DNA of 64,000 nt, taken from NCBI RefSeq assembly GCF_900112245.1, contig NZ_FOYX01000001.1, positions 1,041,856 through 1,105,855 on the forward strand, written 5' to 3'. Shown here piece after piece: positions 54,142-62,561 of the stretch; positions within the stretch are counted from its first letter, which is position 1, and each line of letters opens with the position of its first letter. The notes below the pieces were generated by a model. It was not told where the DNA came from. It searched no databases and was given only the letters and a program-made list of their open reading frames with translations. A program made the position numbers and the translations under genes. This DNA is from Maribacter stanieri. GTDB lineage: Bacteria > Bacteroidota > Bacteroidia > Flavobacteriales > Flavobacteriaceae.

Positions 54142-55265
54142 AACCCGTATAAGATACCTACGCCTAATACTTGTTTGAACTGTATTTTAGGAACACCTGG
54201 GTTAACAATGGTACCATTATCATTTTTAACGATATCAAAAAGTATGTCGTCGTCATAAATAACTTGTGTACCTAAACTAGTGCTTATAAACTTATTCACT
54301 TTCATGTTTAGGGTAAGCTCCCAATCAACATCTACGTTTCCAAAACTTTTTATATAGTCTGTATATAAATTAAGTCTACTTTTTAATTCAATATTATCAG
54401 CAACGTTGATGTTAAGGTTATTGGTAATTAGAATACCTAATTCTAATAAATGATTTTCCCCAGGCGTAATAACATTGCCGTCTGCATCTAAAATCGCCTC
54501 TTGTACACCAAAAGAACCACTATCTGCTAAATCTTGATCTAGTACAAATGTCGATTTTTGTGTTAATGGTGATAAGTAAAGATTGAACTTTTCATCCTTG
54601 GTAATGTAAGATGTACCAGCACCAAATAGTAAATAACCTGGAGCCATAAATCTAGAAATAGGCACGTCCCTATCAGGATATTTGTAACCGTTAGAAAATT
54701 GTGTATTGAAATTTAACTGAACGGAATAAAACCAATTACTAGTATTGCTTTTTTTGAAACCCAGATTTGAACTCAAACGTATTACATCTTCTGTTTTTCT
54801 AAGTTTGCGTCCTTCTTGTGCATTTAAACCATAGCGTAGTTCTAGGTTATTATCCCATTGAAAATTACTGAACTTATACTTTCTGGCAAATTTTAAAAAC
54901 CCTAAACCACTAACGGCATTATCACCACCGGCGTTCCAGTTAACAAAGGCAACTTCGCTAATATTAATACCAAAGCTATTTTCGGTTTCCCAGAAAGAAG
55001 GTACTCTAAACCGCTGAAAACCTTTTTGTAAAGTTTTTGTCTTTTTAAAATCTATATTGGGTATTTGAAGATTTACATCTTTCCTAGGAGAATAAATTTT
55101 ATCTACTGTTCTGCGGATAACAATAGTATCTACAGCAATGCTGTCTACAGTAACACTATCAACAATAATAGGTGCTGGTATTGTATCTTGACCTTTAGCG
55201 ACTAAGGTTACCAGAAATAGTAACGGAAATAAAGATTTAAGCAATTTTGAAGCCATTATTTTCAT
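54138..55265 (-). CDS. DUF3078 outer-membrane-type protein
   Basis: The 375-residue protein has a signal peptide (MKIMASKLLKSLFPLLFLV) and a Thr/Val/Asp-rich linker, then a DUF3078 beta-barrel-like region: FGINISEVAFVNWNAGGDNAVSG, LELRYGLNAQEG, LNLYTDYIKSFGNVDVDWELTLNMKVNK and a final aromatic residue (GVGILYGF), as in outer membrane barrels. Function is unknown. Its ATG overlaps the dxs stop by four bases (ATGA), so it is translationally coupled to dxs, an unexpected partner. It overlaps dgt tail to tail. Confidence 0.85.
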   Translation of the reverse strand: MKIMASKLLKSLFPLLFLVTLVAKGQDTIPAPIIVDSVTVDSIAVDTIVIRRTVDKIYSPRKDVNLQIPNIDFKKTKTLQKGFQRFRVPSFWETENSFGINISEVAFVNWNAGGDNAVSGLGFLKFARKYKFSNFQWDNNLELRYGLNAQEGRKLRKTEDVIRLSSNLGFKKSNTSNWFYSVQLNFNTQFSNGYKYPDRDVPISRFMAPGYLLFGAGTSYITKDEKFNLYLSPLTQKSTFVLDQDLADSGSFGVQEAILDADGNVITPGENHLLELGILITNNLNINVADNIELKSRLNLYTDYIKSFGNVDVDWELTLNMKVNKFISTSLGTQVIYDDDILFDIVKNDNGTIVNPGVPKIQFKQVLGVGILYGF

Positions 55266-57028
55266 AGAAATTGTTGTACATATTGTTTTACGGACATCTT
55301 ATCTATCCCTGCTTTTTTATACAGTTCTTGGGTAGCACCGTGAGTTATAAAGCTATCAGGAATGCCAAATATCTTAATTATTTTATGGATTCCAATATTA
55401 TTTGCGAATTCTAACAAACCACTTCCAAATCCGCCAATTGCTGAACCATCTTCTAATGTAATAATATGATTAAATTTCTGTAGTATTTCTTCCAATAAAG
55501 CCGCATCTATTGGTTTTATAAATGGGAAGTTATAATGGGCGATTGCAGGGTTATTATCCAATTCATTTAGTATTTCAGTAACCATATTACCGATAGGTCC
55601 TGTACTTAGAATGGCAATTTCACTACCTTCTTTTAGAAGTTGACCTTCGCCAATATTTAGCTTTTTCATTGGTAGTTGCCAATTGACTTCTTGTCCACGA
55701 CCACGTGGGTATCTTATGGCTATAGGATGATCTAAACCAAGCTGAGCTGTGTACATGATGTTTCTAAGCTCAATTTCATTTAATGGAGAACAGATAATTA
55801 GGTTTGGTATACATCTTAAATAAGAAATATCGAATACACCATGATGCGTTGGTCCATCTTCGCCAACTAAACCCGCACGATCTAAACAGAAAATTACGGG
55901 TAAATTCTGTATAGCTACGTCGTGTATGACTTGGTCATATGCCCGCTGTAAAAAAGTAGAGTATATATTACAGAACACAATTAAGCCGTCAGTTACCATA
56001 CCTGCAGCCATAGTTACTGCATGCTGTTCTGCAATACCAACATCAAAAGCTCTTTCTGGTATAGTTTCCATCATATACTTTAATGAGCTACCAGTTGGCA
56101 TGGCAGGTGTTATTCCTACTATCTTCTTATTATTTAAGGCTAGTTCTACCAAAGTCTTTCCAAATACATCTTGAAATTTAGGGGCTTCAATAGTATTCCC
56201 CTTTTTTTGTAACTCGCCCGTCTGCTTATCAAATTTGCCAGGGGCGTGATAGGTTACTTGGTTTTCTTCTGCCTTTTGTAACCCTTTACCTTTGGTGGTA
56301 ATTACATGTAACAATTTAGGGCCTTCTATCTTTTTTAATCGTTCTAATTCATTAACTAAAGCTGGTAGGTCATGTCCATCTATTGGACCAGAGTAGTGAA
56401 AATTTAAGCATTCAAAAATGTTCTCTTCTTTTGCCGTTCCTGTTTTTACATTGGTGAGGTATTTTTTTAATGCACCTACACTAGGATCTATACCCATGGC
56501 ATTGTCATTAAGTACTACCAACATGTTTGCATTGGTAACACCTGCATGATTAAGTCCTTCAAAAGCCATACCACTTGCAATAGAGGCATCGCCAATGACG
56601 GCTATGTGTTGCCTCTGAAATTTACCTTGCAATTGTGCAGCTAGCGCCATACCTAACAATGCAGAGATAGAGGTAGAGCTATGGCCAGTACCAAAAGCAT
56701 CATATTCACTTTCTTGCATTTTTGGGAACCCACTAATTCCACCAAATTGTCTATTGGTTTCAAAAACGTCTTTTCTACTAGTAAGTATTTTATGTCCGTA
56801 TGCTTGGTGACCTACATCCCAAATTAATTTATCAATGGGAGTATTAAATACATAGTGCAGGGCAATGGTTAGTTCTACTACGCCTAAACTGGCACCTAAA
56901 TGCCCTTCTTTAACTGAAACAATATCAATAATAAACTCACGTAGTTCAACAGCCAATTGTTCTAAATCCTTTATACTTAAAGTTTTTAGGTCAATAGGTG
57001 AATTGATATGTTCTAGAATTGATTTCAA
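55262..57028 (-). CDS. dxs: 1-deoxy-D-xylulose-5-phosphate synthase
   Basis: The 588-residue thiamine-diphosphate enzyme condenses pyruvate and glyceraldehyde-3-phosphate in the MEP isoprenoid pathway. It has DVGHQAYGHKILTSRK, the ThDP motif GDASIASGMAFEGLNHAG...LNDNAMGID, and the C-terminal VGIAEQHAVTMAAGMV. The slightly short length is normal for flavobacteria. The start is a TTG at 57028, since no upstream in-frame ATG exists and MKSILEHINSP is the usual N-terminus. It is divergent from tadA with both promoters in a 63-base gap. Confidence 0.96.
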   Translation of the reverse strand: MKSILEHINSPIDLKTLSIKDLEQLAVELREFIIDIVSVKEGHLGASLGVVELTIALHYVFNTPIDKLIWDVGHQAYGHKILTSRKDVFETNRQFGGISGFPKMQESEYDAFGTGHSSTSISALLGMALAAQLQGKFQRQHIAVIGDASIASGMAFEGLNHAGVTNANMLVVLNDNAMGIDPSVGALKKYLTNVKTGTAKEENIFECLNFHYSGPIDGHDLPALVNELERLKKIEGPKLLHVITTKGKGLQKAEENQVTYHAPGKFDKQTGELQKKGNTIEAPKFQDVFGKTLVELALNNKKIVGITPAMPTGSSLKYMMETIPERAFDVGIAEQHAVTMAAGMVTDGLIVFCNIYSTFLQRAYDQVIHDVAIQNLPVIFCLDRAGLVGEDGPTHHGVFDISYLRCIPNLIICSPLNEIELRNIMYTAQLGLDHPIAIRYPRGRGQEVNWQLPMKKLNIGEGQLLKEGSEIAILSTGPIGNMVTEILNELDNNPAIAHYNFPFIKPIDAALLEEILQKFNHIITLEDGSAIGGFGSGLLEFANNIGIHKIIKIFGIPDSFITHGATQELYKKAGIDKMSVKQYVQQFL

Positions 57029-57047
57029 ATTGCGGGTATAATGGACA

Positions 57048-57055
57048 CAAAAATA
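57048..57055 (-). promoter_or_regulatory. Promoter -7 element of dxs
   Basis: On the minus strand TATTTTTG matches TAnnTTTG and lies 19 bases before the TTG start codon at 57028. Confidence 0.6.
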
Positions 57056-57078
57056 CTTTTTTAAAAATGAAACTATCG

Positions 57079-57086
57079 TATTTTTG
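57079..57086 (+). promoter_or_regulatory. Promoter -7 element of tadA
   Basis: TATTTTTG matches TAnnTTTG but ends only five bases before the ATG at 57092. If used, transcription would begin at or very near the start codon, giving a leaderless message. Confidence 0.5.
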
Positions 57087-57091
57087 AAGCT

Positions 57092-57535
57092 ATGGTTTTA
57101 CCTTACGATGATACTTATTTTATGAAGAAGGCACTACAAGAAGCAGAATATGCACTTGAAGCTGGTGAAGTGCCCGTTGGTGCAGTAATTGTTGTACAAG
57201 ATAGAATTATAGCAAGAGCACATAATTTAACTGAAAAATTGAACGATGTTACCGCCCACGCAGAAATGCAGGCAATTACTTCGGCAGCAAATTTTCTTGG
57301 CGGAAAGTACTTGAAAGATTGCACGTTGTATGTAACCCTAGAGCCTTGTCAAATGTGTGCAGGTGCCCTATATTGGAGTCAAATAGGTAAGATTGTGTAT
57401 GGCGCTAAAGATTTGCAACGTGGTTACGGTGTAATGGGTACTACTTTACATCCTAAGACTAAAATAACGGGTGGTATTCTTAAAGATGATGCTGCGCGTT
57501 TACTACAAGAATTCTTTGCAAAAAAAAGAACATAG
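57092..57535 (+). CDS. tadA: tRNA-specific adenosine deaminase
   Basis: The 147-residue enzyme converts the wobble adenosine (A34) of tRNA-Arg to inosine. The zinc site is His56 and catalytic Glu58 in TAHAEMQAI, with Cys86 and Cys89 in EPCQMCAGALYW. Length and start (PYDDTYFMKKALQEAE) match flavobacterial TadA. It is monocistronic, divergent from dxs, and closed by a terminator. Confidence 0.95.
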   Translation: MVLPYDDTYFMKKALQEAEYALEAGEVPVGAVIVVQDRIIARAHNLTEKLNDVTAHAEMQAITSAANFLGGKYLKDCTLYVTLEPCQMCAGALYWSQIGKIVYGAKDLQRGYGVMGTTLHPKTKITGGILKDDAARLLQEFFAKKRT

Positions 57536-57555
57536 AAAGTTAGGTCTAAATGTAA

Positions 57556-57586
57556 AACCACGCAAGAGCGTGGTTATCTAATTTTT
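57556..57586 (+). terminator. Terminator of tadA
   Basis: The stem AACCACGC/GCGTGGTT with an AAGA tetraloop is followed by ATCTAATTTTT. It lies 20 bases after the tadA stop and may also serve the convergent cold-shock gene. Confidence 0.8.
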
Positions 57587-57602
57587 AATAAAGCGAGAAT
57601 TA

Positions 57603-57794
57603 TTATAGTACTTGCACTTGTCCGGCAACGGTACCTTTTCTTCCTTCTTCCTCTTCATAGCTCACTTTATCACCTTCTCTAATTTCAGTGCCATGTAAAG
57701 CAGTGGCATGAACAAAAATATCTTTTCCAGTTTCTTCATTGGTTATAAATCCATAACCCTTAGATTCATTGTAAAATTTAACGGTGCCAATCAT
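57603..57794 (-). CDS. Cold-shock domain protein
   Basis: The 63-residue protein is a single cold-shock domain with RNP1 (KGYGFIT) and RNP2 (DIFVHA), an RNA and single-stranded DNA chaperone of the CspA type. It starts MIGTVKFYNES. The final residues (GTVAGQVQVL) complete the five-stranded fold. It is slightly shorter than CspA but complete. Confidence 0.95.
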   Translation of the reverse strand: MIGTVKFYNESKGYGFITNEETGKDIFVHATALHGTEIREGDKVSYEEEEGRKGTVAGQVQVL

Positions 57795-57864
57795 TGTATT
57801 GAAATTTTAATATTATCATTCTAATTTAATATAATTTTACGTTGATTGGTAGAGAATTGGACTA

Positions 57865-58131
57865 TTAATTTTTTGGAGTATATTGATTATCAGTGTTTTT
57901 AGGCTTTTTGCCTTGCATTTTTCTTACATTTTCATCGGTAAGCATATAGTCGTTAAATTTTTTACCCTTACTCTCTTTTATTAGAAATAGCGGCATAGCC
58001 ACTAAAAATAGAAGCAAAGTACCTGATCCAATATATTTATGCGATAAATTTTCTTGACTAACATCTAAGTTGAATCCGTAAATAATTAGCCCAAAGGAGA
58101 TTAAAACTATAGCAATAATAATGTATTTCAT
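57865..58131 (-). CDS. Small two-helix membrane protein, unknown
   Basis: The 88-residue protein has two hydrophobic helices (about 3-22 and 35-52) and a basic, polar C-terminal tail (SKGKKFNDYMLTDENVRKMQGKK split). It is 11 bases downstream of the ClC gene on the same strand and probably co-transcribed, so it could be an accessory or a bystander. No family is recognised. Confidence 0.6.
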   Translation of the reverse strand: MKYIIIAIVLISFGLIIYGFNLDVSQENLSHKYIGSGTLLLFLVAMPLFLIKESKGKKFNDYMLTDENVRKMQGKKPKNTDNQYTPKN

Positions 58132-58142
58132 GACGGTCTCTT

Positions 58143-59927
58143 TTACTTGGTAAATTTTATCAATTCTCTTCTGTAAGCGGTCAATAATTTAGATTTAGAA
58201 ACAAAACCCATATATTTTCCGTTTTTTACTACAGGTAGATTCCATGCACCACTATCTTGAAATTTTTGCATTACAATTTGCATACTATCCAATCCGTAAT
58301 ATATATGGTCTGGAGCTTTATGTGTAAAGGTCTCAACCTTTGTGGTGTCGTACAACTTGGTGTCAAACATAAATTCTCTAATATCATCTAATAAAATAAT
58401 TCCAAGAAATTTATGGTCAACATCTACAACGGGGAAAATGTTTCGTGTAGATTTTGCAACAGAATCGTGCAGCATTTCACCAAGGGTCATGTCTGGGTGC
58501 ACAATTTTGAAATTAGTTTCTATAACGGTATCTAAATCCATAAGAGTTAATACTGCTTGATCTTTATTATGGGTTAAGAGGTCTCCGCTTTCTGCCAATT
58601 CTCTAGTGTAAATAGTATAATCGACCGTATTTTTTGTAATAATATATGAGATAGAAGCAGTAATCATTAAGGGTACAAATAATGCATAACCACCGGTAAT
58701 TTCCGCAATTAAGAATATTGCGGTTAAAGGTGCATGTTGCACACCGGCAATTAGACCTGCCATGCCTATTAAGGTGAAATTACTTTCAGAAACAGAAAAA
58801 CCTAAACCAGAATTATTAATTAGTTTGGCTACAACATTTCCTAATGCACTGCCCATTACCATAGTGGGGATAAAAATTCCACCAGCTCCACCTGCGGCCA
58901 GAGTTGTAGTCATCGCAACCGCTTTAAAGATGGTTATGCCAAATAGTAAAGCTATTACTACCCAAATATTACCAATGTAAGCGTCAAAAGGAGTTTTGCC
59001 CAGAGCTTGAATATGGTCACCAATTAGTAGGTTGTTAATGAAGGTAAAACCTTCACCATATAGTGGAGGAATCATATATAGCATGATTCCAATAGCTAGC
59101 CCGCCTACTAGAAGTCGATATTTAGGGCTTTTTAATGGTTTAAACAGATTAATGATGCCAAAGTACATCTTGGTAAAGTATATAGATGCTACGGCTGTAC
59201 CTATGCCTAGAAGAACGTAAAACAATGTATCCTTCACTTCAAATGGCTCACTAATGGAAAAATTGAACAATACCTCGTTACCCATAAAAAAATAGGAGGT
59301 AAGTACACCACTAATTGATGCCAATAAGAGCGGAAGCATAGATATCATCGTTAAATCTAAACTGAACACTTCTACTGCGAAAATAATCGCGGCAATTGGC
59401 GATTGAAAAATAGATGAGATAGCACCTGCAGAAGCACAGGCAATCAATAATGACCGTGTTTTGCTGTTGATGTGAAAAAGGCGACCTAAATTGGAACTTA
59501 TAGCGGCACCAGTAGCCACAGCAGGACCTAATAACCCCACAGATCCACCAAACCCTACCGTTAGTGGAGCTATAATTAATTGGGTATATACCTGTTTTAC
59601 ATCTATACGACCCTTATTTTTTGAAAGGGAGAATAGAATGGAAGAAACGGCATGTTTCAATTTCTCTTTATGAACATATTTTACGTACAGGTAAACTAGC
59701 GTAAGACCAATGATAGGTAGAATGAAATATAAATGATTACTTGAAAAAATGATTCCAGTTTCAAGAGATGCTTCAATGAAGTACGTAATATTTTTAAGTG
59801 TTACCGAGGCTAAACCTGCCAACAGACCAACCACAACACTTAATATATATACAAAGGTCTTTTGGGAGATATGTTTATATCTCCACTTGTAAATACGTTT
59901 TAAAAGTTTGTTTTTTTGAATGGGCAT
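58143..59927 (-). CDS. ClC-family chloride channel with CBS domains, lacking both coupling glutamates
   Basis: The 594-residue protein is a ClC with about 420 residues of membrane helices and two C-terminal CBS domains (about 450-590). The second selectivity motif, GREGP in E. coli ClC, is GLLGP here (Leu133 where the gating Glu148 sits), and the internal proton glutamate (E203) is Val187 in FAVEVF. The GGIFIPTM motif is intact, and the first motif is degenerate (VSSIL for GSGIP). It is therefore predicted to be a passive anion channel rather than a proton-coupled antiporter. Confidence 0.9.
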   Translation of the reverse strand: MPIQKNKLLKRIYKWRYKHISQKTFVYILSVVVGLLAGLASVTLKNITYFIEASLETGIIFSSNHLYFILPIIGLTLVYLYVKYVHKEKLKHAVSSILFSLSKNKGRIDVKQVYTQLIIAPLTVGFGGSVGLLGPAVATGAAISSNLGRLFHINSKTRSLLIACASAGAISSIFQSPIAAIIFAVEVFSLDLTMISMLPLLLASISGVLTSYFFMGNEVLFNFSISEPFEVKDTLFYVLLGIGTAVASIYFTKMYFGIINLFKPLKSPKYRLLVGGLAIGIMLYMIPPLYGEGFTFINNLLIGDHIQALGKTPFDAYIGNIWVVIALLFGITIFKAVAMTTTLAAGGAGGIFIPTMVMGSALGNVVAKLINNSGLGFSVSESNFTLIGMAGLIAGVQHAPLTAIFLIAEITGGYALFVPLMITASISYIITKNTVDYTIYTRELAESGDLLTHNKDQAVLTLMDLDTVIETNFKIVHPDMTLGEMLHDSVAKSTRNIFPVVDVDHKFLGIILLDDIREFMFDTKLYDTTKVETFTHKAPDHIYYGLDSMQIVMQKFQDSGAWNLPVVKNGKYMGFVSKSKLLTAYRRELIKFTK

Positions 59928-60068
59928 TTTCTAACCAAATCAGTAATGGTATTCAAAGGTATTTAATTACTAGCTATGATTTTGGTTTTGAGTTCTCCTA
60001 ATTCTTTAATATAAGTTTGGCTTAAAATTTTATCTAGCCTCTATTGTTCAGGTTTGTATGTTAGGACA

Positions 60069-60101
60069 AAAAAAATCCTGCACAGAGGCAGGATTTTTTT
60101 T
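60069..60101 (-). terminator. Intrinsic terminator of aspS
   Basis: The stem ATCCTGC/GCAGGAT extended by A7/T8 with loop ACAGAG (plus strand) lies 24 bases past the aspS stop on the minus strand and is followed by T8. Confidence 0.92.
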
Positions 60102-60124
60102 CAATATGATTTTGTCAAGATTAA

Positions 60125-61879
60125 CTATTCTTGAATATCTAACTTCAAATTCAATTCTTTCAATTGCGCATTATCAATTGGTGCAGGAGCATCGATCATT
60201 ACATCTCTACCGCTGTTGTTTTTAGGGAATGCAATAAAATCTCTAATGGTTTCTTGTCCGCCTAAAATTGCTACCAATCTATCTAAACCAAATGCTAGTC
60301 CGCCATGTGGTGGTGCACCGTATTGGAAAGCATCCATTAAAAAGCCGAATTGTGCTTTTGCTTCTTCTGGAGTAAAACCTAAATGCTTGAACATTGTTGC
60401 TTGCATGTCCTTATCGTGAATACGTATAGAACCACCGCCTATTTCATTACCGTTCAGTACCAAGTCATATGCATTAGCACGTACTGCACCTGGATCGGTA
60501 TCTAACAATTCTAACTGACCTGGTTTTGGTGATGTAAATGGGTGGTGCATTGCATGGTAATGACCTGTTTCTTCATCAAGTTCCAATAAAGGGAAATCTA
60601 CTACCCATAATGGTGCAAATTCGTTTGGTTTTCTTAGTCCTAGTCTGGTAGCCATTTCCATTCTCAAGGCACTTAACTGCGTTCTTGTTTTATTGGCATC
60701 ACCAGAAAGTACGCAGATTAGGTCACCTGGTTTAGCACCAGTTGCTTCTGCCCATTTAGTTAAATCGTCTTGGTCGTAGAATTTGTCAACGGTAGATTTA
60801 AAGCTTCCGTCTTCATTACATTTTACATAAACCATTCCGTTAGCACCAACTTGTGGACGTTTTACCCAATTTACCAAGGCATCCAACTCTTTTCTAGTAT
60901 ATGATGCGGCACTAGGTACTGCAATACCAACTACCAACTCTGCAGAGTTAAAAACTCCGAATTCTTTATGCTGGGCAACGCTATTTAATTCAGCGAATTC
61001 CATCCCAAAACGAATGTCTGGCTTATCATTACCATATTTAGCCATGGCATCGTCATAAGTCATTCTAGGGAAAGATTCTATTTCTACACCGTTTACTTCT
61101 TTTAAAAGGTACTTCGTTAAGTTTTCAAAGACATTTAAAATATCTTCTTGCTCTACAAACGCCATTTCACAATCTATCTGAGTAAACTCAGGTTGTCTAT
61201 CGGCACGTAAATCTTCGTCTCGAAAACACTTTACAATCTGAAAGTATTTATCCATACCACCAACCATCAATAATTGCTTGAAGGTTTGTGGCGATTGTGG
61301 TAAGGCATAAAACTGTCCTTCGTTCATACGGCTAGGTACAACGAAATCTCTTGCGCCTTCTGGTGTTGATTTTATTAAGTACGGAGTCTCAACTTCTATA
61401 AATCCTTCGCCAGATAAAAACTTACGAACTTCCATAGTTACCTTACTTCTAAAAATAAGGTTGTTCTTTACAGGATTTCTACGGATGTCTAAATACCTAT
61501 ATTTCATACGAAGGTCTTCACCTCCGTCTGTTTCATTTTCTATAGTGAATGGTGGAGTTTTAGATTCGTTTAAAATTGTTAATTCAGAAACTAAAACTTC
61601 TATATTCCCAGTAGGGATATTAGCGTTTTTTGAAGTTCTTTCAATAACCTCTCCTTTTATCTGAATAACGAATTCGCGACCTAAATTTCTTGCTTGCTCT
61701 AATAATTCTTTAGAAGTACGATCTTCATCTAAAACAAGCTGTGTAATGCCATAACGGTCTCGTAAATCTACCCAAACAACGAAACCTTTGTCTCTAGTCT
61801 TTGCTACCCAACCAGAAAGGGTAACTGTTTTGCCAATGTGTGATTCTCTTAACTCCCCGCAGGAATGGCTTCTATACAT
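60125..61879 (-). CDS. aspS: Aspartyl-tRNA synthetase
   Basis: The 584-residue class II enzyme of the bacterial type has the N-terminal OB-fold ([19 protein letters not shown]), motif 2 in [18 protein letters not shown], the GAD insert (about 300-410), and motif 3 in [14 protein letters not shown]. Length and domain order are standard. It is monocistronic with an exact -7 element upstream and a terminator downstream. Confidence 0.97.
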   Translation of the reverse strand: MYRSHSCGELRESHIGKTVTLSGWVAKTRDKGFVVWVDLRDRYGITQLVLDEDRTSKELLEQARNLGREFVIQIKGEVIERTSKNANIPTGNIEVLVSELTILNESKTPPFTIENETDGGEDLRMKYRYLDIRRNPVKNNLIFRSKVTMEVRKFLSGEGFIEVETPYLIKSTPEGARDFVVPSRMNEGQFYALPQSPQTFKQLLMVGGMDKYFQIVKCFRDEDLRADRQPEFTQIDCEMAFVEQEDILNVFENLTKYLLKEVNGVEIESFPRMTYDDAMAKYGNDKPDIRFGMEFAELNSVAQHKEFGVFNSAELVVGIAVPSAASYTRKELDALVNWVKRPQVGANGMVYVKCNEDGSFKSTVDKFYDQDDLTKWAEATGAKPGDLICVLSGDANKTRTQLSALRMEMATRLGLRKPNEFAPLWVVDFPLLELDEETGHYHAMHHPFTSPKPGQLELLDTDPGAVRANAYDLVLNGNEIGGGSIRIHDKDMQATMFKHLGFTPEEAKAQFGFLMDAFQYGAPPHGGLAFGLDRLVAILGGQETIRDFIAFPKNNSGRDVMIDAPAPIDNAQLKELNLKLDIQE

Positions 61880-61901
61880 AATACGTGCTTTAATGAAAGG
61901 G

Positions 61902-61909
61902 CAAATTTA
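61902..61909 (-). promoter_or_regulatory. Promoter -7 element of aspS
   Basis: On the minus strand TAAATTTG matches TAnnTTTG and lies 22 bases before the start codon at 61879. Confidence 0.55.
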
Positions 61910-62063
61910 AGAAGTCTATTTCATTATAGGTCTATTTAGTACATAGGTTTTGCTTAATGATCGGTATCGTAATTATTAATAAAAATACTATACTTAACAC
62001 ATTAAGATTCAGTATGTTATAACCTCAATGTTAATTTAATGTTATGTAATGGTTATCTTAACA

Positions 62064-62093
62064 TTGATTAATTAGGAAATAAATGTATATTTG
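62064..62093 (+). promoter_or_regulatory. Complete Bacteroidetes-type promoter of the MORN-repeat gene
   Basis: TTG at 62064-62066 and TATATTTG at 62086-62093 are spaced by 19 bases, the expected distance between -33 and -7 elements. The start codon is 43 bases further on. Several GTTAA repeats lie upstream (62028-62045). Confidence 0.7.
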
Positions 62094-62136
62094 TAACGTT
62101 ACTGTTAAGCAAATTATCAATTTAAAAATATATACT

Positions 62137-62481
62137 ATGAAAAAAATTCTAATTATAGCCGTATTGGCATTGTCTTTTGGAGCATATGCTCAAGTTGATC
62201 CAACCTTTGTAAAAGATGGAGAAAAAGTGAAAGCTACTTATTTTCATGCCAATGGGGAGAAATCTCAAGAAGGTTACTTTTTAAACGAAAAGTTAGATGG
62301 ACAGTGGAAAATGTTCAATGAAAAAGGAGATAAAATTGCTATGGGTAATTATGAGAACGGTGTTAGAACTGGAAAATGGTTATTCTGGGAAGGTGATGTG
62401 AAAAGTGAAGTAAATTTTGACAACAATAAAATAGCTAGCGTTTCTAAAGCAAATTCTAAATCGCCAGTTGTTACTAATTAA
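62137..62481 (+). CDS. Secreted MORN/YwqK-like repeat protein
   Basis: The 114-residue protein starts MKKILIIAVLALSFGAYA (signal peptide). The mature part has two or three MORN-like repeats (YFHANGEKSQEGYF, LDGQWKMFNEKGDKIAMGNY, RTGKWLFWEG), the fold often annotated as toxin-antitoxin antitoxin YwqK. No toxin gene is adjacent, so the annotation as antitoxin is not supported; it is a small secreted repeat protein. I use the ATG at 62137, since upstream extension lies inside the promoter region. It is convergent with the RND permease gene. Confidence 0.85.
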   Translation: MKKILIIAVLALSFGAYAQVDPTFVKDGEKVKATYFHANGEKSQEGYFLNEKLDGQWKMFNEKGDKIAMGNYENGVRTGKWLFWEGDVKSEVNFDNNKIASVSKANSKSPVVTN

Positions 62482-62501
62482 TAAACTCAACTAACTCAAA
62501 T

Positions 62502-62537
62502 AAAAAAGCCCGTATCAATTTTGATACGGGCTTTTTT
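62502..62537. terminator. Bidirectional terminator between MORN gene and RND permease
   Basis: A long stem AAAAAAGCCCGTATCA with its complement and an ATTT loop gives T6 on both strands. Confidence 0.93.
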
Positions 62538-62561
62538 ATATTCATTATTGTAAAGGTGCAA

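Noticed and set aside
62137..62481. Antitoxin of a toxin-antitoxin system (YwqK label)
   Set aside because: No toxin-like gene is adjacent, and the protein carries a Sec signal peptide, which does not fit a cytoplasmic antitoxin.
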